Assembly: GCA_002898215.1 (NCBI GenBank)
Contig: BEIF01000002.1
Location: 62,001-126,000, forward strand
Length of the DNA: 64,000 bases
Direction: 5' to 3'
DNA from: a bacterium HR29
GTDB taxonomy: Bacteria; Chloroflexota; Dehalococcoidia; Tepidiformales; Tepidiformaceae
Below, piece by piece: positions 42,862 through 51,509 of the stretch (the first letter of the stretch is position 1; every line of letters starts with the position of its first letter). The notes below the pieces were generated by a model. It worked only from the letters and a program-made list of their open reading frames with translations. It made no database searches and was not told where the DNA came from. The position numbers were made by a program, and so were the translations under genes.

Positions 42862-43707
42862 GTGGGTAAGCTCGACGGAAAGGTGTGCATCGTCACCGGG
42901 GCGAGCCGCGGCATCGGGAAGGCGATCGCTCAGCTCTTCGCGGCCGAAGGGGGGAAGGTGGTCTGCGCGGCGCGGACGCTCCGCGAGGGGGACCATCCCC
43001 TTCCGGGTTCGCTCGAGCACACCGTCGCCGAGATCCGGGCGGCGGGCGGCGAGGCAGCGGCGGTCGCGGTGGACATCTCCGAGTACGAGCAGTGCGTGAG
43101 GCTCGTGGAGGAGACGCATCGGATCTACGGGCCGGTCGACGTGCTGGTGAACAACGCCGCACTGACCTACTTCATCCCCATCAAGGATTTCCCAATCAAC
43201 AAGTGGCATCGCTCCGTCGCGGTGAACTTCCACGCTCCCTTCTATCTGAGCCAGCTGGTGTTGAAGGACATGATCCCTCGGCGTTCCGGCGCGATCGTCA
43301 ACATCTCGTCCGGCGCGGCGATCGGCCCGGGTCGCGGGCCGTACCCGGCGGAAACGCCGCGGGGCGGCACGCTCTACGGCGCCGAGAAAGCGGCCCTGGA
43401 GCGCTTCACCCAGGGTTTGGCGGCGGAAGTCTACGCTGACGGCATCAGCGTCACCTGCGTCTCGCCTTCGCAGGTGGTCCCCACGCCAGGGACGATCTAC
43501 CACCGGCTCGTTTCCGGCCCGGATGACCCCCGCGGGGAGCCGCCGGAGATGATGGCCAAGGCGGTCCTCCTGCTCGCGACCGAGCCGGTCGACCGCGTCA
43601 CCGGGCGCGTTTGCTACGACCAGCAGATCCTGAAGGAGTTCGGCTGGATTTCCGAAGGGCGCGGGCTCGGCATCGACCGGCCTGGTTCCGGCTACAGCCA
43701 GATCTGA
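42862..43707 (+). CDS. Short-chain dehydrogenase/reductase
   Basis: The 281-residue enzyme has the classical SDR motifs: the NAD(P) loop TGASRGIG, the stabilising NNAA, a Ser in VNISSGAAI, and YGAEK (catalytic Tyr-x-x-x-Lys). The first Arg after the glycine loop region favours NADP(H), but this is not certain. It starts with GTG after an AGGAGGG site. Its substrate is an alcohol or ketone of unknown identity. Confidence 0.92.
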   Translation: MGKLDGKVCIVTGASRGIGKAIAQLFAAEGGKVVCAARTLREGDHPLPGSLEHTVAEIRAAGGEAAAVAVDISEYEQCVRLVEETHRIYGPVDVLVNNAALTYFIPIKDFPINKWHRSVAVNFHAPFYLSQLVLKDMIPRRSGAIVNISSGAAIGPGRGPYPAETPRGGTLYGAEKAALERFTQGLAAEVYADGISVTCVSPSQVVPTPGTIYHRLVSGPDDPRGEPPEMMAKAVLLLATEPVDRVTGRVCYDQQILKEFGWISEGRGLGIDRPGSGYSQI

Positions 43708-43788
43708 GGTCCGTCGGACCCGAGACCGGAGGCCCGCAGGCGTTAGACTTGGCAGCGGCTGGAAATCTGCACCGAGAGGAGGCTCGCA

Positions 43789-44268
43789 ATGGGTTTCGCG
43801 CTCTCGTCGATGCGCGTCACCAGCTCGGCGTTCGAACACCTGGGCCCGATGCCGGCGAAGTACACCGGCGAGGGCGAGGACGTCTCTCCGCCCCTCGCCT
43901 GGTCGGGCGCGCCCGACGCCACCCGGGGGTTCGCGGTCATCTGCCACGACCCCGACGCGCCCCTGGTGGCGAAGAACGGCACCTACGGGTTCGTGCACTG
44001 GGTCCTCTACAACATCCCGGGCACCGTCAGCGAGCTCCCGGAGGCGGTGAAAGAGTACACCGCGGGGAAGAACGACTTCGGCACCGCCGGCTATCGCGGG
44101 CCCATGCCACCGAACGGCCACGGGCGGCACCACTACTACTTCTGGGTGCTGGCGTTGAACGAGCCCACCGACCTTCCCGCCGGGCTCACGCTCTGGGAGC
44201 TCCTCGAGCGCATCGAGCCGAAGGTCATCGCCATGAATCGGCTGGTGGGCACGTACGAACGGCGCTGA
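43789..44268 (+). CDS. PEBP-fold (YbhB/YbcL) cytoplasmic protein
   Basis: The 159-residue protein contains the ligand-site motif CHDPDAPL, FVHWVLYNIPG, and the GKNDFGTAGYRGPMPPNGHGRHHYYF loop. It lacks the signal peptide of its paralogue at 3156-3743. PEBP-fold proteins bind phosphorylated ligands and in bacteria include possible kinase modulators; the true partner is unknown. A TAGACT box at 43744-43749 lies 39 bases upstream. Confidence 0.9.
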   Translation: MGFALSSMRVTSSAFEHLGPMPAKYTGEGEDVSPPLAWSGAPDATRGFAVICHDPDAPLVAKNGTYGFVHWVLYNIPGTVSELPEAVKEYTAGKNDFGTAGYRGPMPPNGHGRHHYYFWVLALNEPTDLPAGLTLWELLERIEPKVIAMNRLVGTYERR

Positions 44269-44331
44269 ACGGAAACGGCCGAACGTTCCTCCACGTCTTC
44301 GAGGCCTCTTCGAAAGCCGACGCGAGCGGCG

Positions 44332-44337
44332 TATACT
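44332..44337 (+). promoter_or_regulatory. -10 box TATACT for the ADP-ribosylglycohydrolase gene
   Basis: It lies 42 bases before the ATG at 44380. Confidence 0.45.
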
Positions 44338-44379
44338 CTCGCGTCGGCCGAAAGCGAAACGGGCCGCGCGAGCGTTGTC

Positions 44380-45327
44380 ATGCCTCCTTCGCCGACTCTC
44401 GAATCGCGCATCCGCGGGGGCCTGTACGGGGTGGCCGTCGGCGACGCCCTCGGCGCCACGCTCGAATTCGAGACCGCGGAGAGCATCCGCGCCAGGTGGG
44501 GGGAGCTGCGAGAGATCGTTGGCGGCGGCTGGCTCGACCTTCCACCCGGTGCCTGGACCGACGACACGGAGATGACGCTGGCCCTGGCGGAGGGCATCCT
44601 CGACGACCCCGCAGACCCGCTTCCGCACGTGGGACGGCGCTTCCTCGCTTGGATGGAGAGCGGCCCGCCCGACATCGGGAACACCGTGCGCGCGGTCCTT
44701 CGCCTGATGGCACAGGGGGAGTTCTCGCCGCGGGAATGGCACCGCGCCGCAAAGCGGGTCCACCGCGAGCTCCACGGTATGAGCGCGGGCAACGGCGCAC
44801 TCATGCGGACGCTGCCCGTCGGCCTCGCCTACCGGGACCCCGAGGAGGTCATGGCGAAGGCGGAACTGCTCGCCCGCATGACCCACTGGGACCCGAGAGC
44901 GGCTCACTCCTGCATGCTCGCGTCGCTGGTGGCCTTTGCCATGGCTTGGCGCGACGCGCCGCCCGGGGAAGCGCTCGCCTGGGCGGCCGACGTGCTCTCC
45001 TCGCGGGTTGGCGAAGTGGCCGTCGAAGAGCTCGCCGGTCTGGCGCTGCGCCGCTCCTGGGGCGAGCTCACTCCGAGCGGATTCACGGTGGAGAGCCTCG
45101 AATGCGCCCTGTGGGGCCTTCTCGAGGCGCCGGACTTCGAAGAGGCCGTGGTGCGGGTGGCGAACCTCGGCGGCGACGCCGACACGATCGCGGCCATCAC
45201 CGGGGGGCTTGCCGGGGTACGTTGGGGCTTCGAGGCCATCCCGAAGCGTTGGGTGCACGCCCTCTCGCCAGGTCAGCGGGGCCGGCTGGACCGGGTCGCC
45301 GAGGGGCTTCTGAGGCTCGTCGGGTGA
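44380..45327 (+). CDS. ADP-ribosylglycohydrolase family protein (DraG/ARH-like)
   Basis: The 315-residue protein has both binuclear-Mg signatures: WTDDTEMTLALAEG near residue 60 and GGDADTIAAITGGLAGVRWG near the end, with the GVAVGDALGATLEF opening. Such enzymes remove ADP-ribose from proteins, or act on ADP-ribosylated nucleic acids or small molecules. No ADP-ribosyltransferase is visible in the window, so the target is not known. Confidence 0.92.
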   Translation: MPPSPTLESRIRGGLYGVAVGDALGATLEFETAESIRARWGELREIVGGGWLDLPPGAWTDDTEMTLALAEGILDDPADPLPHVGRRFLAWMESGPPDIGNTVRAVLRLMAQGEFSPREWHRAAKRVHRELHGMSAGNGALMRTLPVGLAYRDPEEVMAKAELLARMTHWDPRAAHSCMLASLVAFAMAWRDAPPGEALAWAADVLSSRVGEVAVEELAGLALRRSWGELTPSGFTVESLECALWGLLEAPDFEEAVVRVANLGGDADTIAAITGGLAGVRWGFEAIPKRWVHALSPGQRGRLDRVAEGLLRLVG

Positions 45328-45390
45328 GGTTCCCATCGGCCCTGGGCTCCTTCGCCCTCCCTTCGGGGGACCGTGGCGTGCTCATCCAGA

Positions 45391-45423
45391 CCGATTGGCC
45401 GGGAGGACCTCCCGGCCAATCGG
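45391..45423. other. Perfect 33-base palindrome (16-base arms, one-base centre)
   Basis: Arm CCGATTGGCCGGGAGG, centre A, then its exact reverse complement. GGTTT follows on the plus strand, too short a T-run for a confident terminator. It lies between the glycohydrolase and methyltransferase genes. Confidence 0.7.
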
Positions 45424-45599
45424 GGTTTCAGCGGCTGGCCCGCTCCTGCGCCGAGAGGGAGGGGACATGGGGCGAGGATGCGGAGAGAGGAACGGCCGGG
45501 GGCGGGAGGGTGGTAGGTTGCCCGCGAGAGGAGGAGGCCGGATGATGCCCGGGGAGGGGGCAGCCGCGGTGGCCCCCTGCGACGGTGAGGGGGTGAGCC

Positions 45600-46406
45600 A
45601 TGGCCGACGTACGCCCGGAATCGAGTGTTCGCACGCACTACCGCGTCTCCGGCGTTGCGGCGCGAGCGCTTGCCGCGCTGGCGGCGCAAGGGATCGAAGA
45701 GCCCGCCCCGTCCGACCTCGCTCCTGTCGACCAGCTCCACACCGGCGGAATCCGAGCCACCCGCGAGCTGGCCTCGCTGCTGGAGCTCCGGCCGGGGGAC
45801 CGTGTGCTCGATCTCGGGTGCGGGTTGGGCGGACCCGCGCGCTGTATAGCCTTCGAATTCGGGTGCACGGTCGTGGCCGTCGACCTCGTGCGCGACCTCT
45901 TACGCGAGGGAAGGGTGTTGACGAGCGCTTGCGGCTTGCTCGACAGGATTCAATTCGTCGCCGGCACCGCCCTGCGCTTACCGTTCCGGGACGAGTCGTT
46001 CGACGCCGTCTGCACCCAGCACGTGGTGATGAACATCGCTGACCGGCTGAATTTCTGGCGCGAGGCGGCGCGGGTTCTCCGTCGGGGAGGGCGGTTCGGG
46101 TCGTTCGACATCGTGCGTGGCCCCAACCCAGCGCCGCTCACCTTCCCGCTCCCCTGGGCCAGCCGGGCCGAAATCAGCTTCGTGCTCACCCCGGAGGAAA
46201 CCCGGGTCGGCATGGAGGAGGCGGGTTTCGAGATCGAAAGGTGGGAGCAGCCGGAGCCTCCGCCCGTTACGGTCCCGGCTGCTCGCGGGCTGGACCAGCG
46301 CATGGCGCTCGGCGAGGAGATCGGCGAGCGTATCGCCAACGTCGGCGCCGCGTATGCCGACGGCCGGCTGGCGCTCCTCCGGGTTCTCGCTCGCCGGCAG
46401 CGGTAG
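45600..46406 (+). CDS. SAM-dependent methyltransferase (class I)
   Basis: The 268-residue protein shows the SAM loop VLDLGCGLGGPARCIAFEFG, an acidic strand-2 end (VVAVDLV) and DESFDAVCTQHVVMNI, as in the ubiquinone/sterol/tocopherol-type group. An N-terminal extension of about 60 residues precedes the core. A GC hairpin (GGGGGC/GCCCCC, about 45557-45580) lies close to the ribosome site GAGGGGGTGA. Substrate unknown. Confidence 0.87.
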   Translation: MADVRPESSVRTHYRVSGVAARALAALAAQGIEEPAPSDLAPVDQLHTGGIRATRELASLLELRPGDRVLDLGCGLGGPARCIAFEFGCTVVAVDLVRDLLREGRVLTSACGLLDRIQFVAGTALRLPFRDESFDAVCTQHVVMNIADRLNFWREAARVLRRGGRFGSFDIVRGPNPAPLTFPLPWASRAEISFVLTPEETRVGMEEAGFEIERWEQPEPPPVTVPAARGLDQRMALGEEIGERIANVGAAYADGRLALLRVLARRQR

Positions 46407-46542
46407 CGGGAGTCGGCACGCCGTCCACGCTCGAGGAACGTGGCAGAAGCAGGCTCGTACCGGCGGCGAGGTGACAGGGCGCCGGCCCACGGGGCCCGAC
46501 GAATCCCCGACCAAGGCGGACGGCGGAGCTCGAGGCGAGCGG

Positions 46543-47316
46543 CTACTCGCCCGCGTCGAGGTAGACGAGCTCCCGGTTCCCGATGATGATCACGTCCGCG
46601 TCCTGGAGGGGAACCGGATTCTGCACCCGCCGCCGTGTTCCTTCGCGGCGGAGGAACGTTCCGTTCTGGCTGCCGAGGTCGTACAGCACGAAGCTGCCGT
46701 TTTCGTACCGGATCTTGGCGTGGCTCCGGCTCACCTCCGGGTCGTCGATGACGATGGTCGCCTCTCGTGCCCGTCCGATGGTCACTTCCTCCAGCAATCG
46801 GAAGGGCCGGCCGTCGCTCCCCCGGTCCACCAGGAACGCGAGGCGTCCGGCCGGACGTCCGGTCGTTCCGGCCACGACAGTTCGGTCGCCCTGCGCCGAC
46901 CCGCCGGCTGGCGCGGCTGCGACCCGCGTCTCCACACCCGCCGGTTCGACGCGTGTGGGGGCGGCGCCGGCTGCAGCGCCGGCGAAGGCGGGCCCGCCGA
47001 CCGGCGCGCCGACTGCGGGGGCAACCGCTTCGCGCGTGCCGTAGGCGTAGACCGTTGCGGCCATCCCGATGGCCCCGAGCCAGGCGAGCACTGCCAGGGC
47101 GACGAAGCCGCCCGAATTCGTCTCGGGGAAGTCGAGCGGTGCGGCGATCGCCGCGGGGAGCGCCAGCAGCGCGCACACCGCCGCCCCAAGCTGATACGCG
47201 CGTGCCCGGGGCCCGGCCGCGTTCACGAGGAGCCAGCCGGCGGCGACGGCGACCGCGGCGAACTGCACGACGAAAAGGACGCTCCGGATCTCTGCCGAAA
47301 GTCCGCCGAAGCCCAT
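46543..47316 (-). CDS. Transmembrane protein with C-terminal FHA domain
   Basis: The 257-residue protein has about three N-terminal membrane spans (about 8-100), a Pro/Ala/Gly linker and a C-terminal FHA domain (about 170-255): TIGRAREATIVIDDPEVSRSHAKIRYENG and DLGSQNGTFL carry the conserved Gly-Arg, Ser-x-x-His and Asn-Gly-Thr residues. FHA domains bind phosphothreonine peptides. It is the last gene of the kinase cassette, 10 bases after the next FHA gene. The ATG at 47316 follows GGGGCAGAG. Confidence 0.9.
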   Translation of the reverse strand: MGFGGLSAEIRSVLFVVQFAAVAVAAGWLLVNAAGPRARAYQLGAAVCALLALPAAIAAPLDFPETNSGGFVALAVLAWLGAIGMAATVYAYGTREAVAPAVGAPVGGPAFAGAAAGAAPTRVEPAGVETRVAAAPAGGSAQGDRTVVAGTTGRPAGRLAFLVDRGSDGRPFRLLEEVTIGRAREATIVIDDPEVSRSHAKIRYENGSFVLYDLGSQNGTFLRREGTRRRVQNPVPLQDADVIIIGNRELVYLDAGE

Positions 47317-47326
47317 GCTCTGCCCC

Positions 47327-47656
47327 CTATGCCTTCTTGAAGAGGAGGATCGTGTCGCCGATCTGTACGCGATCGTTGTGGCGTAGCACGTGCTGGTGCA
47401 TCTGCCGGCCGTTGACGCGGGTCCCGTTCGTCGACCCGAGGTCGATGAGGGTGAACTCCCCGCTCTCGTGTCGGATGCGGAGATGCTCGCCCGACACGTT
47501 CGGGTCATCGATGCGGATGTCGTTCGTGCCGCTCCGGCCCACGGTCGTCGTGTCCGGTTTCAGTTGGAAGATGCTCCCCGCTTGCGCCCCTTTGGTGACG
47601 ATGAGGTAGGCGAAGGTCGGGGGGCTCGTGCGCATCTGGACCGTTTCCGAACTCAC
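47327..47656 (-). CDS. Stand-alone FHA-domain protein
   Basis: The 109-residue protein is essentially one FHA domain: VGRSGTNDIRIDDPNVSGEHLRIRHESG and DLGSTNGTRVNG include the phosphothreonine-binding Arg, Ser and Asn. It lies three bases downstream of the PP2C gene and ten upstream of the membrane FHA gene, in a single transcript with the kinase. The role is probably as a readout or inhibitor of kinase signalling, like GarA/OdhI, although it has no N-terminal Thr-rich phosphorylation motif like theirs. Confidence 0.92.
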   Translation of the reverse strand: MSSETVQMRTSPPTFAYLIVTKGAQAGSIFQLKPDTTTVGRSGTNDIRIDDPNVSGEHLRIRHESGEFTLIDLGSTNGTRVNGRQMHQHVLRHNDRVQIGDTILLFKKA

Positions 47657-47659
47657 CTC

Positions 47660-48592
47660 TCACCCTCCGAAGGGAAGCTGCTCGAAAGGAAGCCACCCCG
47701 CGGCTGCAGCCCCGCCCGCGGCGCCTCCCAGTGCGACGAGCGCCAGCAGCATCACCCAGGCGACGAGCCGCCAGCGGGAGCGACGCCTCCCCGGCTCGCC
47801 GATGGCCAGCCGCTTCGTGTCGTGCTGGGTCTCCAGCGGGTTCGGTACCCGATAGATGACCACCGACACGTTGTCGGGCGCTCCTCGCTCGCACGCCATC
47901 GAAATGAGCTCCCGGGCGGCCGAGTCGGCGGCGTAGAGGGCCGCTACCGAGGCGAACTCCTCGTCGCGGACGACGCGGTAAAGCCCGTCGGAGCAGAGGA
48001 GGACGACGTCGCCCGGCGCGAGGGCGATGGGGCCGCCGGAATCGGCGGCCACCTGCGGCTCGAAGCCGATGCTGCGCGTGATGACGTTCCCGAAGGGCGC
48101 GTCGGCCGCTTCTTCGGTGGAGATGACCCCGGCCCGCACTTGCTCGGCCACCAGCGAATGATCGGAGGAGAGCTGCCGAGCGGAATTCGGGCCGATGAGG
48201 TAAACCCGCGAGTCGCCGACGTTTGCCCACCAGAGCGACTCGCCGATGATGAGCGCGGCCGCGAGGGTGGTCGCGGGGTGCGCGCCCGGGTGGAGGCTCT
48301 CGGCCTCCTGGAAGAGCGTCTCGTTCACCCGTTCGAACGCGGCTGCCAGCCCTGAGCGAGGGTCCGAACCGGCGGCGAGGGCCGCCGCGACGTATTCCCG
48401 AAGGAGCTCGACACACCGCTGGCTGGCCCAATCGCCGTGGCCCTGGCCCCCTACGCCGTCGGCCACGGCGAGGAGGATGCCGAGTTCGCGCCCCACCGGA
48501 AGCACATCGGCGAGCACCGCGTCTTCGTTCCGGGGGCGGACCGCCCCTCGGTCGGTGCGCGCGCTCAGGATGTGCGACTTGGGGCGCGACAT
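47660..48592 (-). CDS. PP2C-type protein phosphatase with C-terminal membrane anchor
   Basis: The 310-residue protein has PPM motifs in order: RPRNED near residue 20, AVADGVGGQGHG near 43, ANVGDSRVYL near 123, LLCSDGLYRVV near 200 and GAPDNVSVVIYR near 240, the metal-binding Asp residues of the binuclear site. One membrane span lies at about 275-297. It should reverse Ser/Thr phosphorylation made by the neighbouring kinase. Confidence 0.94.
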   Translation of the reverse strand: MSRPKSHILSARTDRGAVRPRNEDAVLADVLPVGRELGILLAVADGVGGQGHGDWASQRCVELLREYVAAALAAGSDPRSGLAAAFERVNETLFQEAESLHPGAHPATTLAAALIIGESLWWANVGDSRVYLIGPNSARQLSSDHSLVAEQVRAGVISTEEAADAPFGNVITRSIGFEPQVAADSGGPIALAPGDVVLLCSDGLYRVVRDEEFASVAALYAADSAARELISMACERGAPDNVSVVIYRVPNPLETQHDTKRLAIGEPGRRRSRWRLVAWVMLLALVALGGAAGGAAAAGWLPFEQLPFGG

Positions 48593-48602
48593 CGGCTCCT
48601 CC

Positions 48603-49691
48603 TTAGCGCAGCGGCAGCCACTGCCGCGCTCGAGCCTCGGCGATCGTTTGGGAGATGGAGCCGTACAGGCCGGCGGCCGGCTGCTGGGTGCTTGGGTTCA
48701 GGATACCGATGGTGTTGACACCCACGACCCGTCCGCACTGGTCGACGAGCGGGCCGCCGGAATTTCCGGGGTTGATCTCGGCGTTGTGCTGCAGGAACTC
48801 CGCTCCTTCGAAGATGCGGACGGTGCTGAAGTTGCCAAAGGTGAAGGTCGGGCTGCCTTGGACAATTGGGTTGGCGAGGGCGAGGGGGTATCCCGCAGCG
48901 ATAACCCGGTCACCCGGCTGGAGCTTGCTCGCTCTCCCCCAGGTGATGGGCTTCAGGTTGGGGATGCCCTCGGCCTTCAAGAGGGCCAAATCGACGATGG
49001 GGTCGACGTTCACCACTTTGGCCGGAAGCTGACGCTCGCTGTCGGGAAACACCACGGCGAAGTCAGGCATGAGTTCGCCGCGTTCGTCATCGAAGACGAC
49101 GTGCCGGTTCGTCATGATATAGCCGTCGCGCGTCAGCACGAATCCAGTACCGTTGCCTACCGGATTCCCCTGCTCGTCGAGGATCACGATGAGCGCCACC
49201 GAGGGCCTGATCCGTTCCACGGCTGCCCGGTCGCTGCAGGATTCGCCCTTGCCGGCGGTGAGCCCGATGCCGAAGAGGAGAACGGCCATCACGACGCCGC
49301 CCAGCGAGGCGATGAAGGGGACACGGAGCGCTCCCGTCCAGAATCCGCCAGCGGGCCGGCGCCCGACCGCAGCCGCGAGCGGGGCGACGCCCGATACGAC
49401 GATGCGCGTGTTGCCGAGGTCGATCTGGTCGCCCTCCCGAAGCACGTGCTCCCCGCTGATGCGCTGGCGGTCGCGACCTCGCACGAGCCAGGTTCCATTC
49501 GCCGAGCCCAGGTCGCGGATGACCCACACACCATCGGGCCGCTGCGTGATGGTCGCGTGCTGGCGCGAGACCGATTCGTCGCCCGTCAGCACCACCTGAC
49601 AGACCGCGGGGTCGCGGCCGAGCGTCGTCGCGCCGCGAAGCTCGACGACGTTCCCCGCATTCGGACCGCTGGCGATCGTGATGCGCGGCAT
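48603..49691 (-). CDS. FHA - transmembrane - trypsin-like (HtrA-type) serine protease fusion
   Basis: Residues 1-100 are an FHA domain (LGRDPAV, SVSRQHATI, DLGSANGTWL), followed by a membrane span (about 123-146) and a chymotrypsin-fold protease with the triad His197 (TNRHVV), Asp234 (PIVDLALL) and Ser311 (NPGNSGGPL). There is no PDZ domain. In this topology the FHA faces the cytoplasm and the protease the outside, so phosphothreonine binding inside could control proteolysis outside. It lies 10 bases before the PP2C gene and 27 after the kinase. Confidence 0.92.
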   Translation of the reverse strand: MPRITIASGPNAGNVVELRGATTLGRDPAVCQVVLTGDESVSRQHATITQRPDGVWVIRDLGSANGTWLVRGRDRQRISGEHVLREGDQIDLGNTRIVVSGVAPLAAAVGRRPAGGFWTGALRVPFIASLGGVVMAVLLFGIGLTAGKGESCSDRAAVERIRPSVALIVILDEQGNPVGNGTGFVLTRDGYIMTNRHVVFDDERGELMPDFAVVFPDSERQLPAKVVNVDPIVDLALLKAEGIPNLKPITWGRASKLQPGDRVIAAGYPLALANPIVQGSPTFTFGNFSTVRIFEGAEFLQHNAEINPGNSGGPLVDQCGRVVGVNTIGILNPSTQQPAAGLYGSISQTIAEARARQWLPLR

Positions 49692-49718
49692 GCAGGCTCC
49701 TCCTGACCGTTCACTCCC

Positions 49719-51428
49719 TCACTCGCGTTCCCAGCCGGGGACGAAGCCCGGCGGACGGGGCTCTTCCAGGTCGACGACGCACCCCTGTTCGGCGTATGTC
49801 TCCGTCCACGATGCCCAGAGGCGGCTGTCGTCCACGTATTCGAGCCAGAGGAAGGCCTCGCCCTTACCGAAGTTGTTCTGAACGTCCCAAAGGAAGGTGA
49901 TGGTGGGCCACGTCACGTACCCCGACGCGACGTGGCCGGTGTCGTCGAAGAGGTCCACCGGTTCCCCGTCCTCGAGGAGGCCGTTCCCGTTCGCGCCCTC
50001 TCCTTCCTGGAGGCTGATTCGGACCTGGAACGGGGTGCCCTCTCCAGCGATCCCGCAGGTGTCGAGGGTGACGCGGAGGTCGAGTGTGCGCGTCCCCGCT
50101 TCGATCCGCCCAGGTGGAGCCGAGCCCGACCCGGGCTGCGGGCGGGAGCCTCCTCCCGGCACCGGCGTTCCGGTGGGCGTGGGCCCAGCCGTCGGTGAGC
50201 GGGCAGGCGTCTTCGCCGGCTGGGGGCTCTCCTCGTCCGGCTCTTCGGTCGGCGATCCCTTCGTTCCCCCGGGGTTGGCTCCGCCTTGCCCCGGCCCCGT
50301 CGCGGGACCCATGGCCGCCGGCACTGCGTCATTGCCGTCGCCACCCGAGAGGAGCAGGAGGGCGAGGACGACGCCGGCGACGAGCGCGGCGACGGCTCCG
50401 AAGAGCGCCAGGAGCCGATAGCGCGGTGGAATGGCCTCCCACGGCCTCGGTCCCGCGGGGGCTGCAGCGAGCGTTCCCGAGGCGACCATCGTTGCTCCCG
50501 GCCCGCCGGCGGCGCTGGCTCCGCTCGCCGTCAGTAGCGGCAGGACCCGGGTTTCGGCCAAGGTCCGCGTCGCGGTCGCGGTCCAGGCGTCTCCGGAGGC
50601 CGCGCTCCCGAGCGAGGCGCGAGCGGACTCGATGGCGGCGAGGAGTTCCCCCGGCGTTTGGAAGCGCTCGTTCGGGTCCTTCGCCATGAGCCGCTCGACG
50701 ATGGCGCGCACCGCCTCCGGGACGTGTTCCAACGCCTCCATGGGGGGTGGCGCCTCGAGGTGGAGGCGCATCATCGTGTTGAGGTCGTCAGATTCGAAGG
50801 GCGGGCGGCCCGCCAGCATGTGGAAGAGCGTGCACCCGAGGGAGTAGAGGTCGGAACGGGGGTCGACCGTGCCCCGGAACTGCTCGGGTGCGGCGTAGGT
50901 GAGCGTACCGACGAACATGCCCGGCGCCGTGACCGCGCCGCCGTAGGTGAGGCGGGCGATGCCGAAGTCCATCACCTTCACGGCGTTGTCGCGGGTGACC
51001 ATGATGTTGTCGGGCTTGATGTCGCGGTGAACGATGCCGCGAGCCGCGGCCTCGTCGAGCGCCAGCGCCACCTGGGAGCAGATGGCGAGCGCCTCGGCGG
51101 GCGAGAGAGCCCCCTGTTGGAGGATCTCCGAGAGCTTCACGCCCTCGACGAACTCGCTCGCGATGTAGTAGCGGCCGTTGGCGGAGCCGAACTCGTAGAT
51201 GCGCACGATGTAGGGAGAAAGGAGGAGCGAGGCGACGTGCGCCTCGCGTCGGAAACGCTCGATCATCCCCGGGTCGTGCTGGAGGTGCTCGTGGATGACC
51301 TTGACCGCAACCGTGGCGCCTGTGCGCTCGTCGATAGCTCGGTAGACGGTGCCCATGCCGCCCGCCCCGATGCGCTCCACGAGGCGGTAATGCCCCAGGT
51401 GTTCACCGGTACGAGCTGGCCGGAACAT
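49719..51428 (-). CDS. Transmembrane Ser/Thr protein kinase (PknB-like), no PASTA domains
   Basis: The 569-residue protein has a Hanks-type kinase domain (about 13-280): GAGGMG nucleotide loop, VAVKVI Lys, HRDIKPDN catalytic loop, DFG and the APE motif (AAPEQF). A Thr-rich juxtamembrane segment (about 285-335) is followed by one span (about 341-363), a Pro/Ser/Thr linker and an external beta-rich domain (about 430-569) that lacks PASTA repeats. It phosphorylates proteins on Ser/Thr, probably in response to an external signal. A minus-strand TATATC box (51468-51473) lies upstream. Confidence 0.95.
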   Translation of the reverse strand: MFRPARTGEHLGHYRLVERIGAGGMGTVYRAIDERTGATVAVKVIHEHLQHDPGMIERFRREAHVASLLLSPYIVRIYEFGSANGRYYIASEFVEGVKLSEILQQGALSPAEALAICSQVALALDEAAARGIVHRDIKPDNIMVTRDNAVKVMDFGIARLTYGGAVTAPGMFVGTLTYAAPEQFRGTVDPRSDLYSLGCTLFHMLAGRPPFESDDLNTMMRLHLEAPPPMEALEHVPEAVRAIVERLMAKDPNERFQTPGELLAAIESARASLGSAASGDAWTATATRTLAETRVLPLLTASGASAAGGPGATMVASGTLAAAPAGPRPWEAIPPRYRLLALFGAVAALVAGVVLALLLLSGGDGNDAVPAAMGPATGPGQGGANPGGTKGSPTEEPDEESPQPAKTPARSPTAGPTPTGTPVPGGGSRPQPGSGSAPPGRIEAGTRTLDLRVTLDTCGIAGEGTPFQVRISLQEGEGANGNGLLEDGEPVDLFDDTGHVASGYVTWPTITFLWDVQNNFGKGEAFLWLEYVDDSRLWASWTETYAEQGCVVDLEEPRPPGFVPGWERE

Positions 51429-51467
51429 CCCCCCTGTGCCCTCAGCCGCAGACTCGCTCGCGTGGAT

Positions 51468-51473
51468 GATATA
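51468..51473 (-). promoter_or_regulatory. -10 box TATATC for the kinase cassette
   Basis: It lies 39 bases before the kinase start and probably drives all five minus-strand genes down to 46543, since gaps between them are 3-27 bases. Confidence 0.5.
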
Positions 51474-51509
51474 CGAGGGGCGCCTATTGAAGAAAAGAGG
51501 GTTGCGGCC

